This document shows, in pieces, positions 18,092 through 26,408 of a DNA stretch of 64,000 nucleotides. Origin of the DNA: Haliea sp. E1-2-M8. GTDB lineage: Bacteria > Pseudomonadota > Gammaproteobacteria > Pseudomonadales > Halieaceae. Both the position numbers and the translations under genes were made by a program. How positions within the stretch are numbered: position 1 is the stretch's first letter; each line of letters opens with the position of its first letter. Where the stretch lies: NCBI RefSeq assembly GCF_030649675.1, contig NZ_JAUTDR010000001.1:62001-126000 (forward strand), read 5' to 3'. The notes below the pieces were generated by a model. That model searched no databases. It saw nothing but the letters and a program-made list of their open reading frames with translations, and had not been told where the DNA came from.

Positions 18092-19680
18092 CGGCGGTCT
18101 TTGACGCAATTGTCATCGGTGCGGGCCACAATGGTCTGACCACCGCGAACTATCTCGCGCGGGGAGGCATGAAGGTCTGCGTGCTTGAGCGCCGGCACGT
18201 GGTCGGAGGCGCGGCCGTGAGCGAGGAGTTTCACCCGGGTTTCCGCAACTCCGTGGCGTCCTACGTGGTCAGTCTGCTGCGGCCGGAAGTGGTGCGCGAT
18301 CTTGAGCTCACCCGCTACGGGTACGAGCCGCTGCTGCTCAACAATTCGCTGTACCTCGACTCGCGCGGCGATTACCTGCTGCTGAATGGTGACGAGGCCC
18401 ACGACCGTGCCCAGTTCGGAAGGTACTCGGCGCGCGACTATGACGCGTACCTTGCCTTCGAGGAGTCGGTGGCAGTGGTCGGCGAGCTGCTGGCGAGCCA
18501 GTGGCTGCGTGAGCCACCAAAGCTCCACGGCGGGGGCATCGGCGATCTGCTTTCCGCGTTGCGTCTCGGCCTGGGTGCACGCAGGCTCGACGCCGACCAG
18601 CGCTGGCGTCTCATGCAATTTTTCCTCGGCGCACCGGAGACCATCATCGACCGCTGGTTCGAGAGCGACAAGGTCAAGGCCATGGTGGCCGCCCATATCA
18701 TGCCCGCGAATTTTGCGCCGCTATCCCAGCCCGGCGCGAGCCTGGCCATGCTGCATCACGCCGTGGGCGAAATCGACGGCCGCAAGGGGGCCTGGGGCAT
18801 TGTCCGCGGCGGGATGGGCGGTATCACCAGCGCCATGGCGGCGTCGGCCCGGGACAGGGGCGTGGAGATCCGCACGCAGGCGCCCGTGCAGCGCATCCTG
18901 GTCGCGCACGGCAAGGTGCGCGGCATTCGTCTTGCCAGTGGTGAAGAGATTGCCGCGCCGGTGGTGGCCGCGAACACGGAGCCGAAGCGCACGCTGCTGG
19001 AATTTCTCGGCGAGGAGTATTTGCCGGAGGCGTTCGTCCGTGACCTGCGGGCCTTCCGCCAGGAGTCCGCCTCCCTGCGCATCAACCTGGCACTCAGCGG
19101 CCTGCCGCGTTTCGCGGCCCTCGGTGGCGAGGGCGCCGGTCCCGAGCACGAGGCGACCATCACCTTCATCGAGAGCAAGGAGCACCTGGATGCCGCCTAC
19201 CGCAGCGCGCGTGCTGGCGAGCCTGCGTCGCCGCCGATCATCGAGGCGGTGGTCCCGAGCGTTATCGACGACACGCTGACGGACGCCGAGGGTACGCACG
19301 TCATGAGCCTGCTGTGCAAATATATGCCCTACGACCTCGCCGATGGGCGGCACTGGGACACGGAGAAACCACGGGTCCTCGAGGATATTCTGGGCTGGGT
19401 CGAGCGCTTCGTGCCCAACCTGCGCGAGATTCTCGTCGCTACCCAATGCCTGACGCCGCTGGATCTTGAGCGCGACTTCGGCCTGCCCCGTGGTGACATC
19501 TGCCACGGCCGGATGGAACCGGACCAGCTCTTCAGCATGCGCCCACACCCGGACGCGGCACAGTACGCCACCCCCATGCCGGGCCTTTATCTCTGCGGTG
19601 CCGGGTCGCACCCGGGTGGCGGCGTTACCGGCGCACCGGGCTACAATGCCGCCCGGCGGATCCTGAAGGACCGGCGCTAA
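18088..19680 (+). CDS. CrtI/PYROXD2-like FAD-dependent oxidoreductase B
   Basis: A paralogue of oxidoreductase A, 530 residues. The N-terminal FAD motif AIVIGAGHNGLTTANYLARG is followed by RRHVVGGAAVSEEFHPGF. The C-terminus reads LYLCGAGSHPGGGVTGAPGYNAA. The middle keeps the same layout as A (GAWGIVRGGMGGITSAMA). The GTG start follows from the overlap with the MFS stop and the position of the Rossmann fold. It is the last gene of the plus-strand operon; 15 bases separate its stop from that of the convergent PuuB-like gene. Substrate unknown. Confidence 0.85.
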   Translation: MTAVFDAIVIGAGHNGLTTANYLARGGMKVCVLERRHVVGGAAVSEEFHPGFRNSVASYVVSLLRPEVVRDLELTRYGYEPLLLNNSLYLDSRGDYLLLNGDEAHDRAQFGRYSARDYDAYLAFEESVAVVGELLASQWLREPPKLHGGGIGDLLSALRLGLGARRLDADQRWRLMQFFLGAPETIIDRWFESDKVKAMVAAHIMPANFAPLSQPGASLAMLHHAVGEIDGRKGAWGIVRGGMGGITSAMAASARDRGVEIRTQAPVQRILVAHGKVRGIRLASGEEIAAPVVAANTEPKRTLLEFLGEEYLPEAFVRDLRAFRQESASLRINLALSGLPRFAALGGEGAGPEHEATITFIESKEHLDAAYRSARAGEPASPPIIEAVVPSVIDDTLTDAEGTHVMSLLCKYMPYDLADGRHWDTEKPRVLEDILGWVERFVPNLREILVATQCLTPLDLERDFGLPRGDICHGRMEPDQLFSMRPHPDAAQYATPMPGLYLCGAGSHPGGGVTGAPGYNAARRILKDRR

Positions 19681-19695
19681 GACCCTGCCACGGCA

Positions 19696-20997
19696 CTAGA
19701 GCGTGTCGCGCAACTTGAACCAGGCCATGCCGAGCGCCAGCCCCGGGCGCCGCAGAAGCTTGCCGCCGGGAAAGGAATGGTGCGGGATGCGCGCGAACAC
19801 ATCGAAATCCGTCGGCGAGCCGTCGATCATGGCAGCGGTGATGCGCGCCATCACATGGGTCGGTGCCACGCCGTGGCCCGAGTAGGCCTGGATATAGACG
19901 ATGTTGCCGTCCAGGCGCCCGAGCTGTGGCATACGGTTGAGACCAATGCCGATCTGGCCGCTCCAGCCGTAGTCGATACCAACATCCGCCAGCGCCGGGA
20001 ATACCCGCAGCATCTTGCGCCGCAGGGTGCCGACGAGGTCCCGCGGCTCCAGCCCGGTGTAGTTCGACAGGCCGCCGAAGAGCATGCGTTTGTCGGCAGA
20101 GAGACGGAAATAGTCCAGCGCTGTGCGCGGATCGCAGACAGCCACATCCCCCGGGATGAGTGACTGCGCGAGCTTGGCAGGCAGTGGTTCCGTGGCAATT
20201 ACGGAGCTGTTCGAGGGCAGGACACGGCTCGCCAGGCGGGGAATAACCTTGCCCAGGTAGGCGTTGCCGCAGAGTACCACCGTGTTGGCCCGGACGCTTC
20301 CCTGCGCCGTTACCACGCGGGGCCGCGCCCCGGGTATTATTTCGGTTACCCGCGACTGCTCGAATATGCGCGTGCCCAGGGACTCTGCAGCCCTGGCTTC
20401 ACCGAGGCAAAGGTTGAGCGGATGCAAGTGGCCGTTGGCGTGGTTGAGGAGGCCGCCGAGATAGACGTCGGCATTGACGTAGGCTCGCAGTTCCTCCCGG
20501 TCCAGGAGCCAATATTCATGTGGATTGCCGACGGCTGCCTGGTGGTCCCGCCACTCGGCGAACTGCCGCAGATGCCGCGGCTTGAGAGCCACATCGCAGT
20601 AGCCCCATTTGAGGTCGCAGTCGATGCCATAGCGCTCGGCCCGCTCGCGGATGATATCTGGCCCCTCGATACCCAGTTCATGGATGCGCCGGGCCCCATC
20701 GCTGCCGATGTGGCGTTGGAAACGCTCCGGGTCGTGACCGATGCCGCCAATGATCTGGCCCCCGTTTCGCCCCGAAGCGCCCCAGCCGAGGCGATTCGCC
20801 TCCAGCAGCACGACTTCGCGCCCGCGCTCGGCTAGCTCCAGTGCCGTGTTGATGCCCGTGAAGCCAGCACCGACAACGACCACGTCGGCCTCAACGTCGT
20901 TTGCAAGGGGAGCGTAATCGGTCTGCTGGTTGGCGGTAGCCGCGTAATAGGAACTCGTGTGTTCGGCGGTATCCAACGGTGGTCGCAGTCCAAACAT
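19696..20997 (-). CDS. PuuB-like FAD-dependent amine oxidase (DAO family)
   Basis: A 433-residue D-amino-acid-oxidase-type flavoprotein. The N-terminus carries HTSSYYAATANQQTDYAPL, a signature of gamma-glutamylputrescine oxidases, then VVVVGAGFTGINTALEL and RLGWGASGRNGGQIIGG. The C-terminal half has YGWSGQIGIGLNRMPQLG and IQAYSGHGVAPTHV. In E. coli PuuB oxidises gamma-glutamylputrescine to the aldehyde and releases ammonia and peroxide; the PuuA-like ligase in this island would supply such a substrate. It is the last gene of the minus-strand operon and starts 12 bases after the AraC-family gene. Confidence 0.85.
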   Translation of the reverse strand: MFGLRPPLDTAEHTSSYYAATANQQTDYAPLANDVEADVVVVGAGFTGINTALELAERGREVVLLEANRLGWGASGRNGGQIIGGIGHDPERFQRHIGSDGARRIHELGIEGPDIIRERAERYGIDCDLKWGYCDVALKPRHLRQFAEWRDHQAAVGNPHEYWLLDREELRAYVNADVYLGGLLNHANGHLHPLNLCLGEARAAESLGTRIFEQSRVTEIIPGARPRVVTAQGSVRANTVVLCGNAYLGKVIPRLASRVLPSNSSVIATEPLPAKLAQSLIPGDVAVCDPRTALDYFRLSADKRMLFGGLSNYTGLEPRDLVGTLRRKMLRVFPALADVGIDYGWSGQIGIGLNRMPQLGRLDGNIVYIQAYSGHGVAPTHVMARITAAMIDGSPTDFDVFARIPHHSFPGGKLLRRPGLALGMAWFKLRDTL

Positions 20998-21009
20998 GCC
21001 AAAACTCCG

Positions 21010-21774
21010 TTAGCCGTCGCGCAGGGATTCACGGCGGAACTGCGCCGGCGTCTTGCCCGTAGCGCGCTTGAAGGCTGCGTAAAACGTAGATACCGAGTTG
21101 AAACCTACGTCCAGGGCGACGTCGAGGATGCCTGGACAATCCGTCGGTACCAACAGAATCTCTACGGCGTCACGGACGCGGTAGTGGTTGACGAAATCGA
21201 AGAAGCCCACGCCATGTCCCTCGTTGATCGCTTGCGACAGGTGATTGATGGAACAGCCGAGGTTGGTCGCCAGTTCTGGCAGGGACAGAAGGGAGTTGAG
21301 GTAGGCGCGCTCCTCCTCCATGGCTTCGCGCAGCCGACCCAGCAGCGCTTCCCGCGCCGCTGGGCTCAGGCCCGACTTGGCGTAGCGCTCGCTCCTGGCG
21401 GCGGCACCTCGCTCGCGCGTGAGCAGGAGCTGGTCCCGGTAGTAATCCTCAATACGCGTGGCACTGTCCCCGTCCAGGGTAATGAACTCGGCACCCATCC
21501 AGCCACTGGCCTCGAGGCCGTCGCCCGTGGGGCAGGCCAGATACTGGAAGGCAATCGTTTCCCGACCTTCGAGCACTTCGCCTACAAGGATGTAGCGGCT
21601 GGTGTCGCGGCTGAAGTACTCTTCCAGATGTGTGATCAAGTCGCGGCGGGCGAGCTGTCGCAGCTCGCCCATGTCGTGGTAGGTGCCCCCGACCGCGAGA
21701 TGGCCGGCGACACGAGTTGGGTCCTGTGCGTTCCAGGCCTCGATGTAGCTTTTGACGAACTCTGTGGACATCAT
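21010..21774 (-). CDS. AraC-family transcriptional regulator with N-terminal SnoaL-like domain
   Basis: A 254-residue regulator. Residues about 1-125 resemble the SnoaL/NTF2-like fold (FVKSYIEAWNAQDPTRVAGHL, IEDYYRDQ). Residues about 140-254 form an AraC-type double helix-turn-helix (LPELATNLGCSINHLSQAINE, DVALDVGFNSVSTFYAAFKR). An NTF2-like pocket in place of the usual cupin sensor is uncommon. The start at 21774 (first of two adjacent ATG codons) is preceded by AGGAGG at good spacing; the open frame extends further but lacks family-like sequence. It lies between the GcvT-like and PuuB-like genes and is the most likely local regulator. Confidence 0.85.
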   Translation of the reverse strand: MMSTEFVKSYIEAWNAQDPTRVAGHLAVGGTYHDMGELRQLARRDLITHLEEYFSRDTSRYILVGEVLEGRETIAFQYLACPTGDGLEASGWMGAEFITLDGDSATRIEDYYRDQLLLTRERGAAARSERYAKSGLSPAAREALLGRLREAMEEERAYLNSLLSLPELATNLGCSINHLSQAINEGHGVGFFDFVNHYRVRDAVEILLVPTDCPGILDVALDVGFNSVSTFYAAFKRATGKTPAQFRRESLRDG

Positions 21775-21867
21775 TCGGGTCTTCCTCCGCGCGAGTCTTT
21801 GGCTCAACCCGGAGAATACACAAGCCGGCTGCTGGCGGGTAGGCCCCGAAACATACGGCAAACAACA

Positions 21868-21882
21868 CCGCACAGGGTGCGG
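21868..21882 (-). terminator. Hairpin with T-rich tail after the GcvT-like gene
   Basis: On the minus strand CCGCAC, a 3-base loop, then GTGCGG, followed by TGTTGTTTGCC, 24 bases downstream of the GcvT-like stop. It may reduce read-through into the regulator gene. A TATTCT box further downstream on this strand could serve as that gene's own -10. Confidence 0.45.
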
Positions 21883-21905
21883 GCATGAGGTGACTGGCCC
21901 TGCGC

Positions 21906-23102
21906 TCACCGGTCGGGTGCGGGAGTCTGACGGGTGCGCGCAGGTGCCCAGAAAGGCTTGTCACGTACTGTGCAGCGCGCGACCTTGCGGTAGGGGCGCA
22001 ACTCCTTCGGGTAGTAGATCTCGGCGAAGATGTCGCCAGCAAGGTACTTTGTCCTGACCATGGCGAGGGCGATATTGGCCTTGGCAGCCGGTGACCACAT
22101 GGCCGACGTTACATAGCCGATTTCCCCTTTGCAGCGCCGGTCGGCATAGAGGATTGCGTCGTTGGCCGGCTTGTTGCCCTCGATATCGAGCTTCACGAGC
22201 GTGTACTTCGGCCCCTTGTCCCGCTCGCGGAGCAGAGCGCTGCGACCATTGAAATGGGGTTTGCGGAAATCCACAAGCCAGCCGAGATTGAGTTCGAAGG
22301 GCGTCTGGTCGAGTTGGAAATTCACCGTCTTCAGCGCCTCGTTGAACTCCATGGCCGGCATGATGAAGCCCGCCTCGAGACGGGCCATGTTGGTGGCCGC
22401 CTCGCCGTAGGGATGAATGCCGTGGTGCTCGCCCGCGCTGTAGAGCGCGTCCCAGAGGTCCAGGGCCAGCGAGCGGTCGATCCAGAGTTCATAGCCGAGA
22501 TCCCCGCTGAATCCGGTTCGGGAAACCATCAGCGTGTCACCGCGAAAATCGAAGTGCAGGATCCCGAAGGGCTTGAGCTGCTCGATAGCCGCAAGCCCCA
22601 TGGCCTTGAGTACCGCGCAGGCGGTAGGTCCCTGCAGGGACAGACCGGCGCGCTCCTCACTGATATCCCGCACCGTCAGCTCAGTAAAACCGAGGGCGCT
22701 CTGGCGCAGCCAGGCCAGGCAGGGGCTGCCACAGGTCAGCATGTAGTGATCGTCGCCGAGTCGAAAAATGGTGCCGTCGTCGATCATGCGCCCTTCGTCC
22801 GTGCACCAGCAGCAGTAGGTCACCCGGTCTAATTTCAGCTTCGCCACGTCCCGGGTCACCATCCGGTTGAGCATGGCGAGGGCGTCGGCACCGCGGATCT
22901 CGTACTTCTGCATCGGGCAGATGTCGTAGGTGCCGCAGGTATTGCGTATGCAAAAGTACTCGTACTGGGCGTCGTAATAGTAATCGGCGAACTTGTAGCT
23001 GTTCCAGCTGGACCAGGCATCGCGCAGGTTCATGGGCGCCTGCCTGGCATGAAAGGGAGAGAGTTTGAGCCGTTCGCCGGCGAAAGGGTCTGTGTGTTCC
23101 AT
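21906..23102 (-). CDS. Stand-alone GcvT-like aminomethyltransferase family protein
   Basis: 398 residues with the folate-binding GcvT/DmdA/sarcosine-dehydrogenase-tail fold. Seen are RGADALAMLNRMVTRDV near the start of the conserved core, GRMIDDGTIFRLGDDHYML, SRTGFSGDLGYELW and EAGFIMPAMEFNEA. The family moves a one-carbon unit (methylene or methyl) from an amine or sulfonium to tetrahydrofolate. No gcvH or gcvP is nearby, so it is not part of the glycine cleavage system. An unusual Cys-rich N-terminal part is present (CIRNTCGTYDICPMQ). Only 3 bases separate it from oxidoreductase C, which suggests a joint oxidation and C1-transfer step. Confidence 0.82.
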   Translation of the reverse strand: MEHTDPFAGERLKLSPFHARQAPMNLRDAWSSWNSYKFADYYYDAQYEYFCIRNTCGTYDICPMQKYEIRGADALAMLNRMVTRDVAKLKLDRVTYCCWCTDEGRMIDDGTIFRLGDDHYMLTCGSPCLAWLRQSALGFTELTVRDISEERAGLSLQGPTACAVLKAMGLAAIEQLKPFGILHFDFRGDTLMVSRTGFSGDLGYELWIDRSLALDLWDALYSAGEHHGIHPYGEAATNMARLEAGFIMPAMEFNEALKTVNFQLDQTPFELNLGWLVDFRKPHFNGRSALLRERDKGPKYTLVKLDIEGNKPANDAILYADRRCKGEIGYVTSAMWSPAAKANIALAMVRTKYLAGDIFAEIYYPKELRPYRKVARCTVRDKPFWAPARTRQTPAPDR

Positions 23103-23105
23103 GGC

Positions 23106-24725
23106 CTACTCGTCGTAGCAGTCGTCGTCGGGGACTACATTGGGCTTTTTCAGGTCGCGGAGGATTTCCCGCGCCGCGTTGGCTCCGCAGGCCGCGGACA
23201 CGCCGCCGCCGGGGTGCGTCGAGGAACCGCACATATAGAAGTTGCGCAGGGGCATGCGGTACTGCCCATAGCCAGGGAAGGGACGGTTGAAGAGCAGCTG
23301 GTCGATGGTGAGCTCTCCCTGGAAGATGTTGCCCTGGGTGAGCCCGATCTCGGCCTCGATCTCGTGCGGCGTACGCACCTCCATGTGCACGATCAGGTCC
23401 TTGAAGCCGGGGCTGTAGCGCTCCAGCTTGTTGATCACCGTCTGGCCGAAGGCATCGCGTTTTTCCGGGGTCCAGGGACCGTCGGCCAGCTCGGGCGGGC
23501 AATACTGGACGAAGTTTGACATCCAGTGTTTGCCGGCCGGTGCCACGGTCGGGTCCCAGGCGCTCGGTATTATCGATTCGATGAACGGGTCCTCGGACCA
23601 GGTGCCGCGTTTCCAGGCGTCGTAGGCGCGCTCCATGGTTTCCAGGGAGCCCGCGAAAGTCTGGCCACCACGGTTGATATAGCGGTTGTCGGGTAGCCCC
23701 TTGAAGCGCGGCAGGCCCGAGAGCGCGATGTTGACCTTGCCGGAGGAGCCGCGGATCTTGAAGTTCCGCGCCCGCTCGAGGATGCGCGGCGGCAATTCCT
23801 CTGGCTGCAGCAGCCTGGTGAAGGTGCGCTTGGCATCAAGGTTGGACACAACGATATTGGCGTGCAGCTCATCGCCGTTCTCCAGCGCCACGCCCACGGT
23901 GGTGCCGTTGCGCACGAGGATGCGCTCCACCCCGGCGCAGGTGCGGATCTCGCCGCCCGCTTCCCGCAGCGCGTTGGCAATGGCATGGGAAATGGCACCC
24001 ATGCCGCCGCGTGCCAGACCCCAGGCGCCAACGCTGCCGTCGACGTCGCCCATCACATGGTGCAGCAGGATGTAGGCGGAGCCCGGGGACTGTACGCCCA
24101 GCGCCGTGCCGATAATGCCGGGGCTCGCCATCGCCGCCTTGATCAGATCGTTTTCGAAGTAGTCCTCAAGGAAATCCGCCGCGCTCATGGTGAAGAAGCG
24201 CATGTACTCATAGAGTTCGCGCTCCCCGAGCGCCCAGAACTCTTTCGCCAGGAACAGTATTTCGCGGATATCTCGCGGCTTGAAAGACGCCGGATCTGGC
24301 GGCGTGCGCATCAAGGTCTTGCGAATCAGCTGCGCGTAGCGGCCGAGGTCAGCCTGGAAGCGAGACATGGCGTCGGCGTCGTGCGGCGAGTGGCGCTGCA
24401 GCTCCAGGTAGTGCGCCCCTTCATCCGGATAATCGATGAGGGTGTTGCCGTCGTCACCGAAGGCCACCGTACCCAGGTAGGGCACGAGCAGCAGACCGTG
24501 GCGGGAAAGATCGAGATCGCGGTGCAGGGACTGGCGCATCATGCTGCAGACGTAAGAGCAGCTCGAGTAATGCCAGCCCTCGTGCAGTTCCCGCGTGACC
24601 GCAGCGCCGCCGATATAGTCGTTTTTTTCCAGCACGACCACGTCGAGCCCGGCCCGGGCGAGATAGGCCGCATTGGTAAGGCCGTTGTGCCCCGCGCCGA
24701 TAACGATTGCGTCGTAGCGCTTCAC
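23106..24725 (-). CDS. CrtI/PYROXD2-like FAD-dependent oxidoreductase C
   Basis: A third paralogue, 539 residues. The N-terminus reads YDAIVIGAGHNGLTNAAYLA, then EKNDYIGGAAVTRELHEG. The C-terminus has FYMCGSSTHPGGGVSAACGANAA and a tail of acidic residues ending DDDCYDE. The GTG start overlaps the TGA stop of oxidoreductase D, so they are translationally coupled. It is close to the GcvT-like gene, and the two may form a functional pair in which the flavoprotein oxidises an amine and the folate protein takes up the one-carbon group; this is inference. Confidence 0.85.
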   Translation of the reverse strand: MKRYDAIVIGAGHNGLTNAAYLARAGLDVVVLEKNDYIGGAAVTRELHEGWHYSSCSYVCSMMRQSLHRDLDLSRHGLLLVPYLGTVAFGDDGNTLIDYPDEGAHYLELQRHSPHDADAMSRFQADLGRYAQLIRKTLMRTPPDPASFKPRDIREILFLAKEFWALGERELYEYMRFFTMSAADFLEDYFENDLIKAAMASPGIIGTALGVQSPGSAYILLHHVMGDVDGSVGAWGLARGGMGAISHAIANALREAGGEIRTCAGVERILVRNGTTVGVALENGDELHANIVVSNLDAKRTFTRLLQPEELPPRILERARNFKIRGSSGKVNIALSGLPRFKGLPDNRYINRGGQTFAGSLETMERAYDAWKRGTWSEDPFIESIIPSAWDPTVAPAGKHWMSNFVQYCPPELADGPWTPEKRDAFGQTVINKLERYSPGFKDLIVHMEVRTPHEIEAEIGLTQGNIFQGELTIDQLLFNRPFPGYGQYRMPLRNFYMCGSSTHPGGGVSAACGANAAREILRDLKKPNVVPDDDCYDE

Positions 24726-26266
24726 GACAGGATCACCCGCGCCGCATTGTGGCCGGGAGCGCCCGACAGCCCGCCGCCGGGGTGACTGCCCGCGCCACAG
24801 AGGAACAGGCCGGGGATGGGCGTTGCGTACTGGGCGGCCTCGTAGGTCGGGCGCATCATGAGCAGCTGGTCAATGGCGAACTCGGTATGGTGCCAGTGGC
24901 CGCCGGTCACGCCGTGCAGTGTTTCCAGGTCCGCGGGCGTCAGCAGCTCCGCATGCAACACGAGTTTCCGCAGCCCCGGTGCGTAGCGCTCCAGTTCGTC
25001 CAGGAGGCGCGAGGTCAGCGCCTCCCGGGCGTCGGCGGTCCAGCCCCCCTTGAGCCTGGCGGGCACATACATCACATGGGCAGAGAGCAGATGCTGACCC
25101 GGAGGCGCCAGCGCAGGTTCCCGCAGGCTTGGGATCACGATTTCCATGACCGGATCACTGGAGCACTGCCCATACTTGGCATCGTCGAAGGCGAACTCGA
25201 TGGCGTCGAGATCCGGCGCGATGATCATCCTGCCGTCCGCCTGTTCGAGCCCGCGGAACCGGGGTTCTTCCGCGAGGGCGAGGTGCAGCTTGGCGACATA
25301 GCCCTCGCAGCGGAGTCGGCGGATGCGGTTGCTGAACCCAATCTCCAGGTGTCTGGTGCCAACCAGCTCGAGGAATGTACGCTGGGGATCCGCGGAGGAG
25401 ACCACGCGGTCCGCGGCGATACGCTCGCCGCTGGCGAGTTCGACGCCGGTGGCACGTAACCCGGACTCATCGCCTTCGACCAGGATTTGCTTCACCGCCG
25501 CACCCAGACGCAGCTGGGCGCCCGCACCCGTCGCCGCGGCAACCAGCGCGTCGATCAGTCCCCGGATGCCCGCCTGCGGCACGACGTGCTGGCCGCCGTG
25601 TTCGCCGCAAAGACGGTAGAGCAGCATCAGCACGCTCTGGTTTGGCGAACGGGGTGCGAGTCGGCCGCCGATGATGCCGTCCCAGCTGAGTGCGGCCTTG
25701 AGGCGATCGTTGGCGAAGTTCTCGTCCAAGAGATCGCGCATGGGCAAGGTCGCCACGCGGAAGAACTCGAGCATGTCCTCCCGGCCGAGGCGCCGCAGGC
25801 GCAGCCCCAGCTGGGCGAAGGTGAGCAGCTCTTGCGCACTGTTGCCACCGATGCCCGGCATCCGTTTCATCCAGAACGGGGCGAGGGCGTCCCGGAAAGT
25901 CTCCAGCTCTGCCCGGTAGCGCCGATACCTGTCCGCGTCTTCGGCATCGACGCCGCTGACGCCCTCGGCGGTTATGGCAACGTGGTTTCCTTCCGGGTCC
26001 AGCCCGATGGTCGACAGCGGCTTGCCACTGTCGGCATAACCGTGTTTGGCAAGCTCCAGCTCTTTGGCTATCTGCGGCGAAAACTGGTAAACCGTATGCG
26101 CAGCGGCGACGTGGAACCCCGGGTGGAACTCCCGGGTGCTGGCGAGACCGCCGGCTGCGTCGGCGGCCTCGACAAGCAATACGCGTTGACCGTGCCGGGC
26201 CAGGTAGGCGGCACAGATCAGGCCGTTATGGCCAGCGCCAACGATGATGGTGTCGTAGCGGTCCAA
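24722..26266 (-). CDS. CrtI/PYROXD2-like FAD-dependent oxidoreductase D
   Basis: A fourth paralogue, 514 residues from the proposed TTG start. The FAD motif YDTIIVGAGHNGLICAAYLA begins three codons after it, and the C-terminus reads LFLCGAGSHPGGGLSGAPGHNAA. The TTG has GGGAG six bases upstream. An upstream ATG (26410) would add 48 residues without flavoprotein-like features and would overlap the divergent methyltransferase start, so it is rejected. It is the first gene of the minus-strand operon. All four CrtI-like genes in this island begin with GTG or TTG. Confidence 0.82.
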   Translation of the reverse strand: MDRYDTIIVGAGHNGLICAAYLARHGQRVLLVEAADAAGGLASTREFHPGFHVAAAHTVYQFSPQIAKELELAKHGYADSGKPLSTIGLDPEGNHVAITAEGVSGVDAEDADRYRRYRAELETFRDALAPFWMKRMPGIGGNSAQELLTFAQLGLRLRRLGREDMLEFFRVATLPMRDLLDENFANDRLKAALSWDGIIGGRLAPRSPNQSVLMLLYRLCGEHGGQHVVPQAGIRGLIDALVAAATGAGAQLRLGAAVKQILVEGDESGLRATGVELASGERIAADRVVSSADPQRTFLELVGTRHLEIGFSNRIRRLRCEGYVAKLHLALAEEPRFRGLEQADGRMIIAPDLDAIEFAFDDAKYGQCSSDPVMEIVIPSLREPALAPPGQHLLSAHVMYVPARLKGGWTADAREALTSRLLDELERYAPGLRKLVLHAELLTPADLETLHGVTGGHWHHTEFAIDQLLMMRPTYEAAQYATPIPGLFLCGAGSHPGGGLSGAPGHNAARVILS

Positions 26267-26268
26267 GC

Positions 26269-26296
26269 CACACTCCCGCGCTGATGTCAGAGTGTG
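26269..26296. promoter_or_regulatory. Inverted repeat covering the ribosome binding site of oxidoreductase D
   Basis: CACACTC (26269-26275) and GAGTGTG (26290-26296) are perfect 7-base arms with a 14-base spacer. In the minus-strand transcript the right-hand arm contains the GGAG ribosome binding site just before the TTG start. It could be an operator in this 142-base divergent promoter region, or a hairpin that limits translation. Confidence 0.4.
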
Positions 26297-26408
26297 AAAG
26301 CCTAGGAGCGCGCTTCGGGTGCGGCAACCGCGCCTATACGCCGGGACTTGTCTCACAGGGACGGCGCCAACAGGGAAAAACATTCGCCGCTGTGCTTTAC
26401 TGGCAAGC

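Noticed and set aside
13407-26266. Carotenoid biosynthesis cluster (the CrtI-like genes might be read as phytoene desaturases)
   Set aside because: No crtB, crtE, crtY or similar gene is present; neighbours are amine-type enzymes and transporters; the family also contains non-carotenoid oxidases.
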